Below are positions 14,367 to 22,226 of a stretch of 40,703 bases of DNA, one piece after another. The notes below the pieces were generated by a model. The model was not told the DNA's origin. It ran no database searches and saw nothing but the letters and a program-made list of their open reading frames with translations. The number at the start of each line of letters is the position of its first letter. The first letter of the stretch is position 1. A program made the translations under genes and the position numbers. The stretch is from Streptomyces albospinus. GTDB taxonomy: Bacteria; Actinomycetota; Actinomycetes; Streptomycetales; Streptomycetaceae. The stretch spans positions 214,989-255,691 of the forward strand of contig NZ_BMRP01000001.1 in the NCBI RefSeq assembly GCF_014648695.1. The letters are read 5' to 3'.

Positions 14367-15764
14367 ATGCGGGAACTTCCGGTGACCGCGCGGGTGTATA
14401 TCGGCTGCGCCGCCCTGGCCGCTGCACTGTGCGCGGCCCCCGCGCCGCGGCTCGGCGCCGCCGCCCCCTGGACCGGCGCCCTGGCGCTCGCCGCGCTGTA
14501 CGGGCTCTGCGAACGCCTCCGCCGCTGCCCGCTGGCGGACGGCCTGCGGCGCCGTGCCGGCGGCGCAGGCGAGGAGTCCGGCACCTTTCCCCCGGGGTGG
14601 GCGACTCCCGTCCTGCTGGCCGGAGCCCTGCTGCTGCCCCCGCCGCTGGCCGCGCTGACCGCCGTCCCGGGCGCCCTGCTCGCCCCGGCCGCCGCACCCT
14701 GGCCAGCCACCCGCCGGCTCTGGCACGCCGCCGAACTCGCCCTCGCCTGCTGGACGGCCGCCCAGGTCTTCCGGGCCCTCGGCCCCCACCCGCTGTCCGC
14801 GCCGCGCTTCCCGCTCCTGCTGCTGCCCGCCGTGGCCGCCTCCGTGGCGTTCTGCGGGGTGCTCGCGGCCCTGGACGGCGGGGTGCTCGCGGTCGCCGAG
14901 CGGCACCCCGTAGGCAGCGCCTGGCGCGGGCTGCTGACCCGCTCGCTGGGGCCGCATCTGGTGCACGGACTGGCCGGGTTGATGATGGCGGTGCTCTGGC
15001 GCAGCGTGTACGGGCCGCCGGCGGCGCTGCTGGTGCTGCTGCCGGTGTACCTGTCCTGCTGGGTGTTCGCCCAGTACCACCGCGAACGCGCCGCCCACCA
15101 GGCCACCATCCGCGCCCTCGTCCAGGCTGTCGACATCAAGGACCGCTACACCCGGGGGCACAGCGAGCGGGTCGGCCGGGCGTCGGTGATGATCGCCCGG
15201 GAGCTGGGCATGGCGCAGAGCCGGCTGGAGGTGCTGCGGTTCGCCGGGATCCTGCACGACGTCGGCAAACTCGGCGTGCCCACGCGGCTGTTGCGCAAGG
15301 ACGGGCCGCTGACCCCCGAGGAGCGGCGGATCATCGAGCTGCATCCCGAATACGGGCACGAGATCGTGCGCGGCATCGGCTTCCTTGGCGAGGCGCGGGC
15401 GGCGATCCTGCACCACCACGAGCGGGTGGACGGCCGTGGCTACCCCTACGGACTGACGGGCCGTCAAATCCCGGAGTTCGCCCGGGTGGTGGCGGTCGCG
15501 GACGCCTTCGACGCGATGACCTCCACCCGCTCCTACCGCCGCGCCCGCCCGGTGCCGGCCGCCGTCGCGGAGCTGCGCAGGTGCGCCGGGGCGCAGTTCG
15601 ACCCGCGGATGGTCCGGGCGCTGGCGGCGGCGCTCGACCGGCACGGCTGGCGCCCGGACGAGGTGGCGGCACAGGAGCCGGACCCGGCGCTCCCGGTGGC
15701 CGGCGGACACGTCCCGCCGGCGCGGGCGCCCCGGCCGGGCGCCGGGCAGGGCGGCGTCCGGTGA
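14367..15764 (+). CDS. Membrane protein with intact HD-GYP domain (465 aa)
   Basis: The N-terminal ~235 residues form a multi-helix membrane region (for example VLLAGALLLPPPLAALTAVPG, LLLLPAVAASVAFCGVLAAL, LLVLLPVYLSCWVFAQ). The C-terminal ~200 residues are an HD-GYP domain with His265 (GHSERV), the His297-Asp298 pair (LHDVGKLG), and HHHERVDGRGYP (349-360), so metal-binding and GYP signatures are complete. HD-GYP enzymes hydrolyse cyclic di-GMP, which controls Streptomyces development. The sensory input would be through the membrane part. The start ATG 14367 follows GAGGAGGG. It overlaps the next HD gene by 4 bp (GTGA). The pair resembles the adjacent HD-GYP genes called hdgA/hdgB in Streptomyces, but I cannot confirm orthology. 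Confidence 0.87.
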   Translation: MRELPVTARVYIGCAALAAALCAAPAPRLGAAAPWTGALALAALYGLCERLRRCPLADGLRRRAGGAGEESGTFPPGWATPVLLAGALLLPPPLAALTAVPGALLAPAAAPWPATRRLWHAAELALACWTAAQVFRALGPHPLSAPRFPLLLLPAVAASVAFCGVLAALDGGVLAVAERHPVGSAWRGLLTRSLGPHLVHGLAGLMMAVLWRSVYGPPAALLVLLPVYLSCWVFAQYHRERAAHQATIRALVQAVDIKDRYTRGHSERVGRASVMIARELGMAQSRLEVLRFAGILHDVGKLGVPTRLLRKDGPLTPEERRIIELHPEYGHEIVRGIGFLGEARAAILHHHERVDGRGYPYGLTGRQIPEFARVVAVADAFDAMTSTRSYRRARPVPAAVAELRRCAGAQFDPRMVRALAAALDRHGWRPDEVAAQEPDPALPVAGGHVPPARAPRPGAGQGGVR

Positions 15765-17062
15765 CCGGCCGCCGCACCGTCGCCTGCGTCTACGTACCCG
15801 CCGCCGCGCTGGCCTGCTGGGGCCTCGCCCGGACCCTCTGGGGCGGGGTCGCCGAGCCCGGGAACGCGCTGGCCTTCGGTGTGCTGATCGCGGTGGGCGA
15901 GGTGGTGCGCCGCCACCCCGCGGAGCGGGCCGGCCCCTCGCCCGACCACCGCCCCTCAACGAGCCGCTTCGCGGCGCCCCTTCTCCCCGGCCAGCGGGAG
16001 GGCGCACCGCTCGGCGCCGCCGGGGCGCTGGCGTACGCGCTGCTCGGTGAGGCGGGCGGGCGGCCGACGGGCCATGGCGTACCGCAGACCGTGGCGGTGG
16101 TGGTGGCGGCCGGTCTGGTAGGACTCGTCCCGTATGTCGTACGGGGCGGCAGCCCGGCGCTCGATCCGCTCGCCCGCCGGGTGCTGACCGTCGGCTTCGC
16201 CGCCACCTGCTTCCAACCCCTCTACAACACCGGCACCTTGCGCACCTGGGGTGCGACCGGTCCGCTCTGCCCGCTGTTCCTGGTCGGGCTGCTGGCGCTG
16301 ACCGCACTGTGCGACGCGGTGCTGGCGGCGGCGCTGGCCCGGGCCCGTACCGGCTGGCCGTACGGGCCGCTGCTGCGCGACGAGTTGCGCGCGCTGCCCG
16401 GGATCGGATCGGCCATCTGCGCCACGGGCGTGGTCATGGCGCTGGCCACCGCGGTCGCCGGGCTGTGGGCGCTGCCGGTGTTCTGCCTGCCGCTGCTGCT
16501 CACCCAGTTCGCGTTCCGCCGGTACGCGAACGTGCGCGCCACCTACCGCCAGACCATCGCCTCGCTGGCCCGCGCGACCGAGATCGCCGGCTACACCCCG
16601 CACGGCCACGCCCGCCGGGTCGCCGCGCTGAGCCGCGCGGTCGGCCGTGAACTGGGGCTGAGCGCACCGGACTTGGACGTCCTCGAATACGCCGCGCTGA
16701 TGCACGACATCGGCCAGCTCTCGCTCGTCGACCCGGTGCCGGGCGGTGCCACCGCTCCGCTGCCGCCCGCCGAACAGCGCCGGATCGCGCTGCTGGGCGG
16801 CGCCGTCGTGCGGCAGACCGGGGTTCCCTCGGAGGTCGCGGTGATCGTCGAGCGGCAGGCGGATCCGTTCCGGGAGCAGCCGGTCACCGCCCGTATCGTC
16901 CGTACCGTCAACGCCTACGACGATCTCGCCGCGCGCTCCGCCGGGCCGGGGGCGCCGCTGCGCGCCCTGGAGGGGCTGCGGCTGGCCACCGCGCAGGACC
17001 ACGAGCCGCGGGTCGTGGAGGCGCTGTCCCGGGTCCTGGCGCGCGGCGGCCGGGCGGGCTGA
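15761..17062 (+). CDS. Membrane HD-domain protein with degenerate GYP motif (433 aa)
   Basis: A paralogue-like partner of the preceding gene. Hydrophobic segments lie at about 10-30, 85-127, 170-195 and 215-250, followed by an HD domain at about 260-430. His283 (GHARRV) and the His315-Asp316 pair (MHDIGQLS) are kept. Where the partner has HHHERVDGRGYP, this protein has VIVERQADPFREQP: the His cluster and GYP are gone. It is therefore probably catalytically altered or inactive and may act as a regulatory subunit. Start GTG 15761 overlaps the upstream stop (GTGA), so the two are translationally coupled. Identification as HD-domain is firm; loss of activity is inference. Confidence 0.82.
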   Translation: MTGRRTVACVYVPAAALACWGLARTLWGGVAEPGNALAFGVLIAVGEVVRRHPAERAGPSPDHRPSTSRFAAPLLPGQREGAPLGAAGALAYALLGEAGGRPTGHGVPQTVAVVVAAGLVGLVPYVVRGGSPALDPLARRVLTVGFAATCFQPLYNTGTLRTWGATGPLCPLFLVGLLALTALCDAVLAAALARARTGWPYGPLLRDELRALPGIGSAICATGVVMALATAVAGLWALPVFCLPLLLTQFAFRRYANVRATYRQTIASLARATEIAGYTPHGHARRVAALSRAVGRELGLSAPDLDVLEYAALMHDIGQLSLVDPVPGGATAPLPPAEQRRIALLGGAVVRQTGVPSEVAVIVERQADPFREQPVTARIVRTVNAYDDLAARSAGPGAPLRALEGLRLATAQDHEPRVVEALSRVLARGGRAG

Positions 17063-17376
17063 GCCCGAACCCGTGCGCGGGGCGCGGAACGGGGCGTTCG
17101 CGGCGCCCCGCCGCGGAGCGTTCGCGGCCCGTCCACCGTCACGGAACCCATGGGTAATGAGCGGCCTGCGAGATGGGCATGGTTGGATGCGAAGGAAGCC
17201 CCCCGAAGGGGGATTCAGGGGGTCGGCGAAGGGCAAGGAGCCGCTAGGGGGGCGCAGCACACCGGGCTGAGCCCGACGGCAATCTGTGGCAGGTTGTCGA
17301 GTGGGCCCCCAGAAGGCCCCGGGCACCGCCCGGGACGCCTCCGGAGCGGCACAAGAGCAACCAGCAGGCGGGAATC
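17063..17376. other. 314-bp intergenic region
   Basis: No convincing gene. GCGTTCGCGGC occurs twice around 17090-17130, and a CCCCCGAAGGGGG hairpin lies near 17200. The region presumably carries the promoter of the TPR gene, but no clear -35/-10 pair was found. Confidence 0.5.
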
Positions 17377-18372
17377 GTGAGGATCTTCGGCAAGGTACGG
17401 CACCGGCCCTCCGCCTCGTGGCGGCAGGCGACCGACCGCGCTTTCACGCTGATCGGCGACGGCCGTTACGAGGACGCGGGGGCGCTGCTGACGCGCGCGG
17501 CGGACATGGAGCCCTGGCTGTCGGAGTCCTGGTTCAATCTCGCGCTGCTGCACAAGTTCCGGCACGACTGGGAGCAGGCGCGGGCCGCCGGGCTGCGCGC
17601 GGTCGCCCTGCTGGACCGCGAGACCGGGGCGCCCGACTGGTGGAACGTGGGCATCGCCGCCACCGCCCTCCAGGACTGGCCGCTGGCCCGCCGCGCCTGG
17701 CAGGCGTACGGCCTGAAGGTCCCCGGCGAGGGCTCCCCGACCGGTGAGCCGCTGGGGATGGCGCTGGGCAGCGCCGCGGTCCGGCTGTCACCCGAGGGCG
17801 AGGCCGAGGTGGTCTGGGGGCGCCGGCTGGACCCGGCCCGTATCGAGGTGCTCTCCATCCCGCTGCCGTCCTCCGGGCGCCGCTGGGGCGAGGTCGTGCT
17901 GCACGACGGCGTCCCGCACGGCGAGCGGATCACCGCGGCCGGCGGCGCCGGCCGGGCGTATCCGGTCTTCGACGAGATCGAGCTGTGGGCGCCCTCCCCG
18001 GTGCCCACCTGGGTGGTGCTCCTGGAGGCCGCCACGGAGGCCGACCGGGACGCGCTGGAGCGGCTGGCGGCCGACGCCGGGTTCGCCGCCGAGGACTGGT
18101 CGTCGTCGGTGCGGCTGCTGTGCCGTACGTGCTCGGAGAGCCGGATGCCCAGCGACGAGGGAGACGGCGAGCACCTGGACCCGCACGACCACAGCGAACC
18201 GGGCCACCCCGGGCCGCTGGGGCACCGCACGGCCGGCTCCGGCTCGCTGTGGGTGCCGGAGCGCGAGTGCGGGATCGCGGCGCCCGCCGCCCTGGTGCGC
18301 GGCCTGCTGGACGGCTGGGTCGCGGACAGCCCGGACAGCCGGGAATGGCGCGATCTTGAAGAGGTCTGCTGA
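17377..18372 (+). CDS. TPR-containing protein of unknown function (331 aa)
   Basis: Residues about 15-110 form TPR-like helical repeats (AFTLIGDGRYEDAGALLTRAADMEPWLSESWFNLALLH spans one unit, followed by WWNVGIAATALQDWPLARRAWQAYG). The rest is a conserved actinobacterial domain without recognisable catalytic residues (ESWGRR-like VVWGRRLDPARIEVLSIPLP). A Cys-x2-Cys (LLCRTCSE) and a His-rich stretch (DPHDHSEPGHPGPLGH) in the last third could bind metal, though this is only suggested. The start is GTG 17377 with weak GGCGGGA upstream. Peptide deformylase follows 67 bp downstream after a hairpin. Function unknown. Confidence 0.78.
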   Translation: MRIFGKVRHRPSASWRQATDRAFTLIGDGRYEDAGALLTRAADMEPWLSESWFNLALLHKFRHDWEQARAAGLRAVALLDRETGAPDWWNVGIAATALQDWPLARRAWQAYGLKVPGEGSPTGEPLGMALGSAAVRLSPEGEAEVVWGRRLDPARIEVLSIPLPSSGRRWGEVVLHDGVPHGERITAAGGAGRAYPVFDEIELWAPSPVPTWVVLLEAATEADRDALERLAADAGFAAEDWSSSVRLLCRTCSESRMPSDEGDGEHLDPHDHSEPGHPGPLGHRTAGSGSLWVPERECGIAAPAALVRGLLDGWVADSPDSREWRDLEEVC

Positions 18373-18384
18373 GAGCCGGAGCGT

Positions 18385-18407
18385 GTCGCCGTAGGCTGTA
18401 CGGCGAC
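18385..18407. terminator. 9-bp inverted repeat between the TPR gene and def
   Basis: GTCGCCGTA and TACGGCGAC form a 9-bp stem with a 5-nt loop 12 nt after the TPR stop. The loop side contains TAGGCT (18392-18397), which could be a -10 for def, so the element may be an operator instead of a terminator. Confidence 0.5.
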
Positions 18408-18439
18408 TATCGGGGTTTTCAGGAAGGCGTACGGCGGAG

Positions 18440-19069
18440 ATGGCTCAGCAGGACAGTGATCAGCAGGTGAGCGACGAGTTCGTCGACGACGTCACGGATG
18501 CGAACGAGCGCGAGGAGGCCCACCGCGAGCGCGGCACCTCGCGCCCGATCACCGTGGTCGGCAACCCGGTGCTCCACAAGGAGTGCAAGGACGTCACCGA
18601 GTTCGATGACGCGCTCGCGCAGCTCATCGACGACATGTTCGCCAGCCAGCGCACCGCCGAGGGCGTCGGCCTGGCCGCCAACCAGATCGGTGTGGACCTG
18701 AAGGTCTTCGTCTACGACTGCATGGACGACGAGGGCGTGCGGCACGTCGGCGCGGTCTGCAACCCCGTCCTGGACGAGCTGCCCGCCGGGCGCCGGGTGC
18801 TGGACGACTCCAACGAGGGCTGCCTGTCCGTGCCCGGCGCATACGCCGAGCTGGCGCGCCCCGACTACGCGGTGGTCCGGGGCCAGGACGCCAAGGGCGA
18901 CCCGATCGTGGTCCAGGGCACCGGCTACTTCGCGCGCTGCCTCCAGCACGAGACCGACCACCTCTACGGCTACCTCTACATCGACCGGCTCTCCAAGCGC
19001 GACCGCAAGGACGCGCTGAAGCAGATGGCCGAGCGGGAGCCGCGCTACCCCGTGGTCGCCAACGACTGA
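18440..19069 (+). CDS. def: Peptide deformylase (209 aa)
   Basis: Removes the N-formyl group from nascent proteins. All three motifs are intact: [10 protein letters not shown] (75-84), EGCLSVP (126-132, metal ligand Cys128) and QHETDH (169-174, ligands His170 and His174, catalytic Glu171). An N-terminal extension of about 33 acidic residues precedes the catalytic domain. The ATG at 18440 has AGGAAGG 12-19 nt upstream and GGCGGAG directly adjacent, so the ribosome-binding site is not textbook. It ends before a strong bidirectional terminator. Deformylase acts on every fMet-started protein; the initiator tRNA genes are elsewhere in this window, probably by coincidence. Confidence 0.96.
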   Translation: MAQQDSDQQVSDEFVDDVTDANEREEAHRERGTSRPITVVGNPVLHKECKDVTEFDDALAQLIDDMFASQRTAEGVGLAANQIGVDLKVFVYDCMDDEGVRHVGAVCNPVLDELPAGRRVLDDSNEGCLSVPGAYAELARPDYAVVRGQDAKGDPIVVQGTGYFARCLQHETDHLYGYLYIDRLSKRDRKDALKQMAEREPRYPVVAND

Positions 19070-19096
19070 ACGGGGCGCGCGGGGCCCTGGGGGCGA

Positions 19097-19134
19097 TCCG
19101 ACGGGTCAGGGCCGGGAGGCCATGACCCGTCGGA
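19097..19134. terminator. Bidirectional terminator between def and the PBP gene
   Basis: A 12-bp perfect stem (19097-19108 with 19123-19134), 14-nt loop, lies between two convergent genes and so can serve both strands. Confidence 0.85.
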
Positions 19135-19140
19135 CCGGCC

Positions 19141-21087
19141 CTACGAGCCGCCCTGGTAGGCGGTCCAGACCTGGGGCGGGAGGGATGTGCCCAGCCCGGT
19201 GCCGGGGCCGCCCACGCCGTTCAGCGGCAGCAGCTGGGGCGCTCCCGGCTTGTTGCGGAAGAGGGTGATGGCGGTGGTGGCATCGTCGCCGTCACCGGCG
19301 TCCTTGCCGGCAGCGGGGACGCGGCCGGTGCGGACGCGGGAACCGGCGTCCCAGAGGGGGCCGGCGTACGACGGGGGGCTGCCCACGAACCACGCCGACT
19401 TCATCCGGTCCCCGGGCTCGGTGACCCCCGCCGCGGCCGGCGGGCCGTCCGGTTCGGCGCCCGGTGAGACGAGGGCGCGCCAGCCCACCCCCTCCAGCGT
19501 CGACGTCACCTGCTGGGCCACCTCGGGGGTGAGCACCCGCTGGGGGTCGGTGCGGTCGAAGCCCGGCACGCGCTGCCCGCCGTAGGTCATCTTCGAGACC
19601 GCGTACGGCTCGGCGTGCAGCCCGCTGTTGGCGAACGTGGTGTACGCGCTGGCCAGCCGGATCGCGCTGGGGGCGGAGGTGCCCAGCGGGAAGGTCTGCT
19701 CCAGCTGCGCCAGGCTCTCCTTGCGCAGTCCGGCGTCCATCGCCAGATCCCGGATCCGCTCCAGCCCGAGGCGCTGCCCGGCCTGCACGAACGGTGCGTT
19801 CTCGGCCCGCATCAGGGCGCCGCGCAGATCCCTGGACCGCTTCTCCACGGCTGCCGGGTGCGGCTGGTCGCCGAACTCGTCGGCGTCCTGCTGGAGGGAC
19901 GCCGCCAGCACGAACGGTTTGAAGGCGGAGCCGGCCGGGACCGCGCTGGTGTCCGCGTTGTTGCTGAAGTGCCGGGTGGCGTCGGCGCCGCCGTAGAGCG
20001 CGACGATCGCTCCGTCCTTGGGGCGTACCGAAGCCGCGCCGAATTCCACGTACGTGTCCTCGGGGCGCTTCTTCGGGTCGATGTTCCTGTCGCGGACGTC
20101 GTCGACCGCTTTCTCCAGCCGGCGGGTGCGCGCCTTGTCGAACGTGGTGTGGATGCGGTAGCCGCCGCGCGCCAGGTCCTTGTCGGTCAGCCCGGTGGCG
20201 CTCTTGACGAACTTGTTGGCGATATCGACGAGATAGCCGATCTGGCCGGCCTGGCTGGTGGGCTTGGTCACCGGGCGCGGCTCCGGGAATTCCTGGTACC
20301 CGGCCCGTTCTTCCTTGCTCATCTTCCCGGTGGCGACCAGCCGGTCGAGTATCCACTTCCAGCGCGCCACCGCCCGCTGGTGGTTGGCCTTTCCCAGCCC
20401 CGGGTCGTACTGCTCGGCACCCTTCAACAGGGATGCGAGCAAAGCTCCCTGACTGGGATTCAGGTCCTTGGCGTCGATGCCGTAATACGCGTGCGCCGCC
20501 GCCTGTATGCCGTTCGAACCGCGGCCGAACCAGCTGGTGTTGAGATATCCGCGCAGTATCTCCCGTTTGGACTTCTGATTGCTGACCTTCAGCGCGATGA
20601 TGAATTCCTTCACCTTGCGCGTGGCGGTCTGGTCCGGGGAGAGATAGGTGTTCTTCACATACTGCTGGGTGATGGTGGAGCCGCCCTGGGTGTCCCCGCC
20701 GGAGAGCATGTTCACCACGGCGCGGCCGATACCGGTGAAGGAGACGCCGGAATCGCTGTAGAAGGTGGCGTTCTCGGCCGCTATCACCGCGTCCTGGACG
20801 TGTTCCGGAACCTTGTCGAGGGTGATGTTCTGGCGGTTGACCGCGCCCACGCTGACCATCTGGCTGCCGTCCGCCCAGTAATAGACGGTGGCTTCCTTCC
20901 CGGCCAGCGCATTCTCGTTGGGGATGTCGACCTTGGCGTAGACGATCGCGAAAAGCCCTGCCAGGCAGGCGATCCCGAACGCGCAGCAGCCCAGCCACAG
21001 CCGCCATGACGGCAGCCAGCGGCGCAGGCCCTGCTTCCCCTGGCGCGGATAGTCGATGTACCGGCGACGTTTTTTCGTGCCCTCCAT
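19141..21087 (-). CDS. Class A-type penicillin-binding protein with degenerate transpeptidase motifs (648 aa)
   Basis: A basic cytoplasmic N terminus and one membrane anchor (about 29-50) precede a family-51 glycosyltransferase: Glu105 in AAENATFYSDSG, GGSTITQQ (135-142), TRKVKEF and KREILRGYLN. The transpeptidase-like domain keeps the acyl-serine tetrad SAFK (Ser387-Lys390). The SxN position reads AEN (428-430), and the KTG position reads VTEP (555-558, in AGVTEPGDRMKSAWFVG, where AGKTGTT-AWFVG is usual). Glycan polymerisation is therefore plausible, but transpeptidation is doubtful. The start ATG 21087 is chosen because the basic/TM topology begins there; no good Shine-Dalgarno is visible. 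It follows nrdB by 119 bp on the same strand. Confidence 0.9.
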   Translation of the reverse strand: MEGTKKRRRYIDYPRQGKQGLRRWLPSWRLWLGCCAFGIACLAGLFAIVYAKVDIPNENALAGKEATVYYWADGSQMVSVGAVNRQNITLDKVPEHVQDAVIAAENATFYSDSGVSFTGIGRAVVNMLSGGDTQGGSTITQQYVKNTYLSPDQTATRKVKEFIIALKVSNQKSKREILRGYLNTSWFGRGSNGIQAAAHAYYGIDAKDLNPSQGALLASLLKGAEQYDPGLGKANHQRAVARWKWILDRLVATGKMSKEERAGYQEFPEPRPVTKPTSQAGQIGYLVDIANKFVKSATGLTDKDLARGGYRIHTTFDKARTRRLEKAVDDVRDRNIDPKKRPEDTYVEFGAASVRPKDGAIVALYGGADATRHFSNNADTSAVPAGSAFKPFVLAASLQQDADEFGDQPHPAAVEKRSRDLRGALMRAENAPFVQAGQRLGLERIRDLAMDAGLRKESLAQLEQTFPLGTSAPSAIRLASAYTTFANSGLHAEPYAVSKMTYGGQRVPGFDRTDPQRVLTPEVAQQVTSTLEGVGWRALVSPGAEPDGPPAAAGVTEPGDRMKSAWFVGSPPSYAGPLWDAGSRVRTGRVPAAGKDAGDGDDATTAITLFRNKPGAPQLLPLNGVGGPGTGLGTSLPPQVWTAYQGGS

Positions 21088-21206
21088 ACTTGCGTAGATG
21101 CGGTGGGGGTGGCACAGGTTGCCGCTCCGGCCACCCGCTAATCGAACGCTCACAATTGGCGGATGGCCCGAACACGGCGGTGGTCACGGCGCGGAGAGGC
21201 GCCGGA

Positions 21207-22226
21207 TCAGAACTCGTCGTCGAACGAGACCGAGCCCTCGACGGCGACCTGGTAGGCCGAGGCCCGCCGCTCGAAGAAGTTGGTCAGCTCCTGGACGTTC
21301 TGCAACTCCATGAAGGAGAACGGGTTCTCCGAACCGTAGACCGGCGGGAAGCCCAGCCGCTGGAGCCGCTGGTCGGCGACGCACTGGAGGTACTCGCGCA
21401 TCGACTCGGTGTTCATGCCGGGCAGCCCGTCGCCGCACAGGTCGCGGCCGAACTGGAGCTCCGCCTCGACGGCCTCCTTGAGCATGTCCGTGACCTGCTG
21501 CCGGAGCGCGTCGTCGAAGAGGTCCGGCTCCTCCTCGCGGACCGTGTCCACCACCGAGAAGGCGAACTCCATGTGCATCGACTCGTCGCGGAACACCCAG
21601 TTGGTGCCGGTGGCGAGACCGTGCAGCAGACCGCGCGACCGGAACCAGTAGACGTACGCGAACGCGCCGTAGAAGAACAGCCCCTCGATGCAGGCCGCGA
21701 AGCAGATGAGGTTGAGCAGGAAGCGGCGGCGGTCGGCCTTGGTCTCCAGCCGCTCCGTCTCCCCGATGCTGTCCATCCACGTGAAGCAGAACTGCGCCTT
21801 CTCCCGGATGGACGGGATGTTCTCCACGGCCGCGAAGGCGGCGGCGCGGTCGTCCGGGTCGGGGAGGTAGGTGTCCAGCAGCGTCAGATAGAACTGGACG
21901 TGCACCGCCTCCTCGAAGAGCTGACGGCTCAAGTACAGCCGCGCCTCGGGGGAGTTGATGTGCTTGTAGAGGGTCAGCACCAGGTTGTTGGCGACGATCG
22001 AGTCACCGGTGGCGAAGAACGCGACCAGCCGGCCGATCATGTGCTGCTCGCCGGGGGACAGCTTGGCGAGGTCGGCGACGTCGGAGTGGAGGTCGACCTC
22101 CTCGACGGTCCAGGTGTTCTTGATCGCGTCCCGGTAGCGGTCGTAGAAGTCCGGGTACCGCATGGGGCGCAGGGTCAGTTCGAACCCGGGGTCGAGGAGG
22201 TTCTTGGGACGGGCGGGGGTGGACAT
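21207..22226 (-). CDS. nrdB: Class I ribonucleotide reductase beta subunit (339 aa)
   Basis: The radical-generating subunit. All six di-iron ligands can be placed: Asp75, Glu106, His109, Glu181, Glu215 and His218. Tyr113, four residues after the first His, matches the E. coli Tyr122 radical site, so this is a normal oxygen-dependent class I beta chain. The C terminus ends SVSFDDEF, the acidic tail that docks on NrdA. Its ATG overlaps the nrdA stop by one base (TAATG), so expression is coupled to nrdA and to its riboswitch. I recall an AraC-type nrdS following nrdB in S. coelicolor; no such gene is present here. Confidence 0.96.
   Translation of the reverse strand: MSTPARPKNLLDPGFELTLRPMRYPDFYDRYRDAIKNTWTVEEVDLHSDVADLAKLSPGEQHMIGRLVAFFATGDSIVANNLVLTLYKHINSPEARLYLSRQLFEEAVHVQFYLTLLDTYLPDPDDRAAAFAAVENIPSIREKAQFCFTWMDSIGETERLETKADRRRFLLNLICFAACIEGLFFYGAFAYVYWFRSRGLLHGLATGTNWVFRDESMHMEFAFSVVDTVREEEPDLFDDALRQQVTDMLKEAVEAELQFGRDLCGDGLPGMNTESMREYLQCVADQRLQRLGFPPVYGSENPFSFMELQNVQELTNFFERRASAYQVAVEGSVSFDDEF

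Noticed and set aside
14429..15760. Plus-strand frame overlapping the first HD-GYP gene and continuous with the second
   Set aside because: The upstream part is Arg/Pro-rich shadow; only the portion from GTG 15761 encodes family-like sequence.
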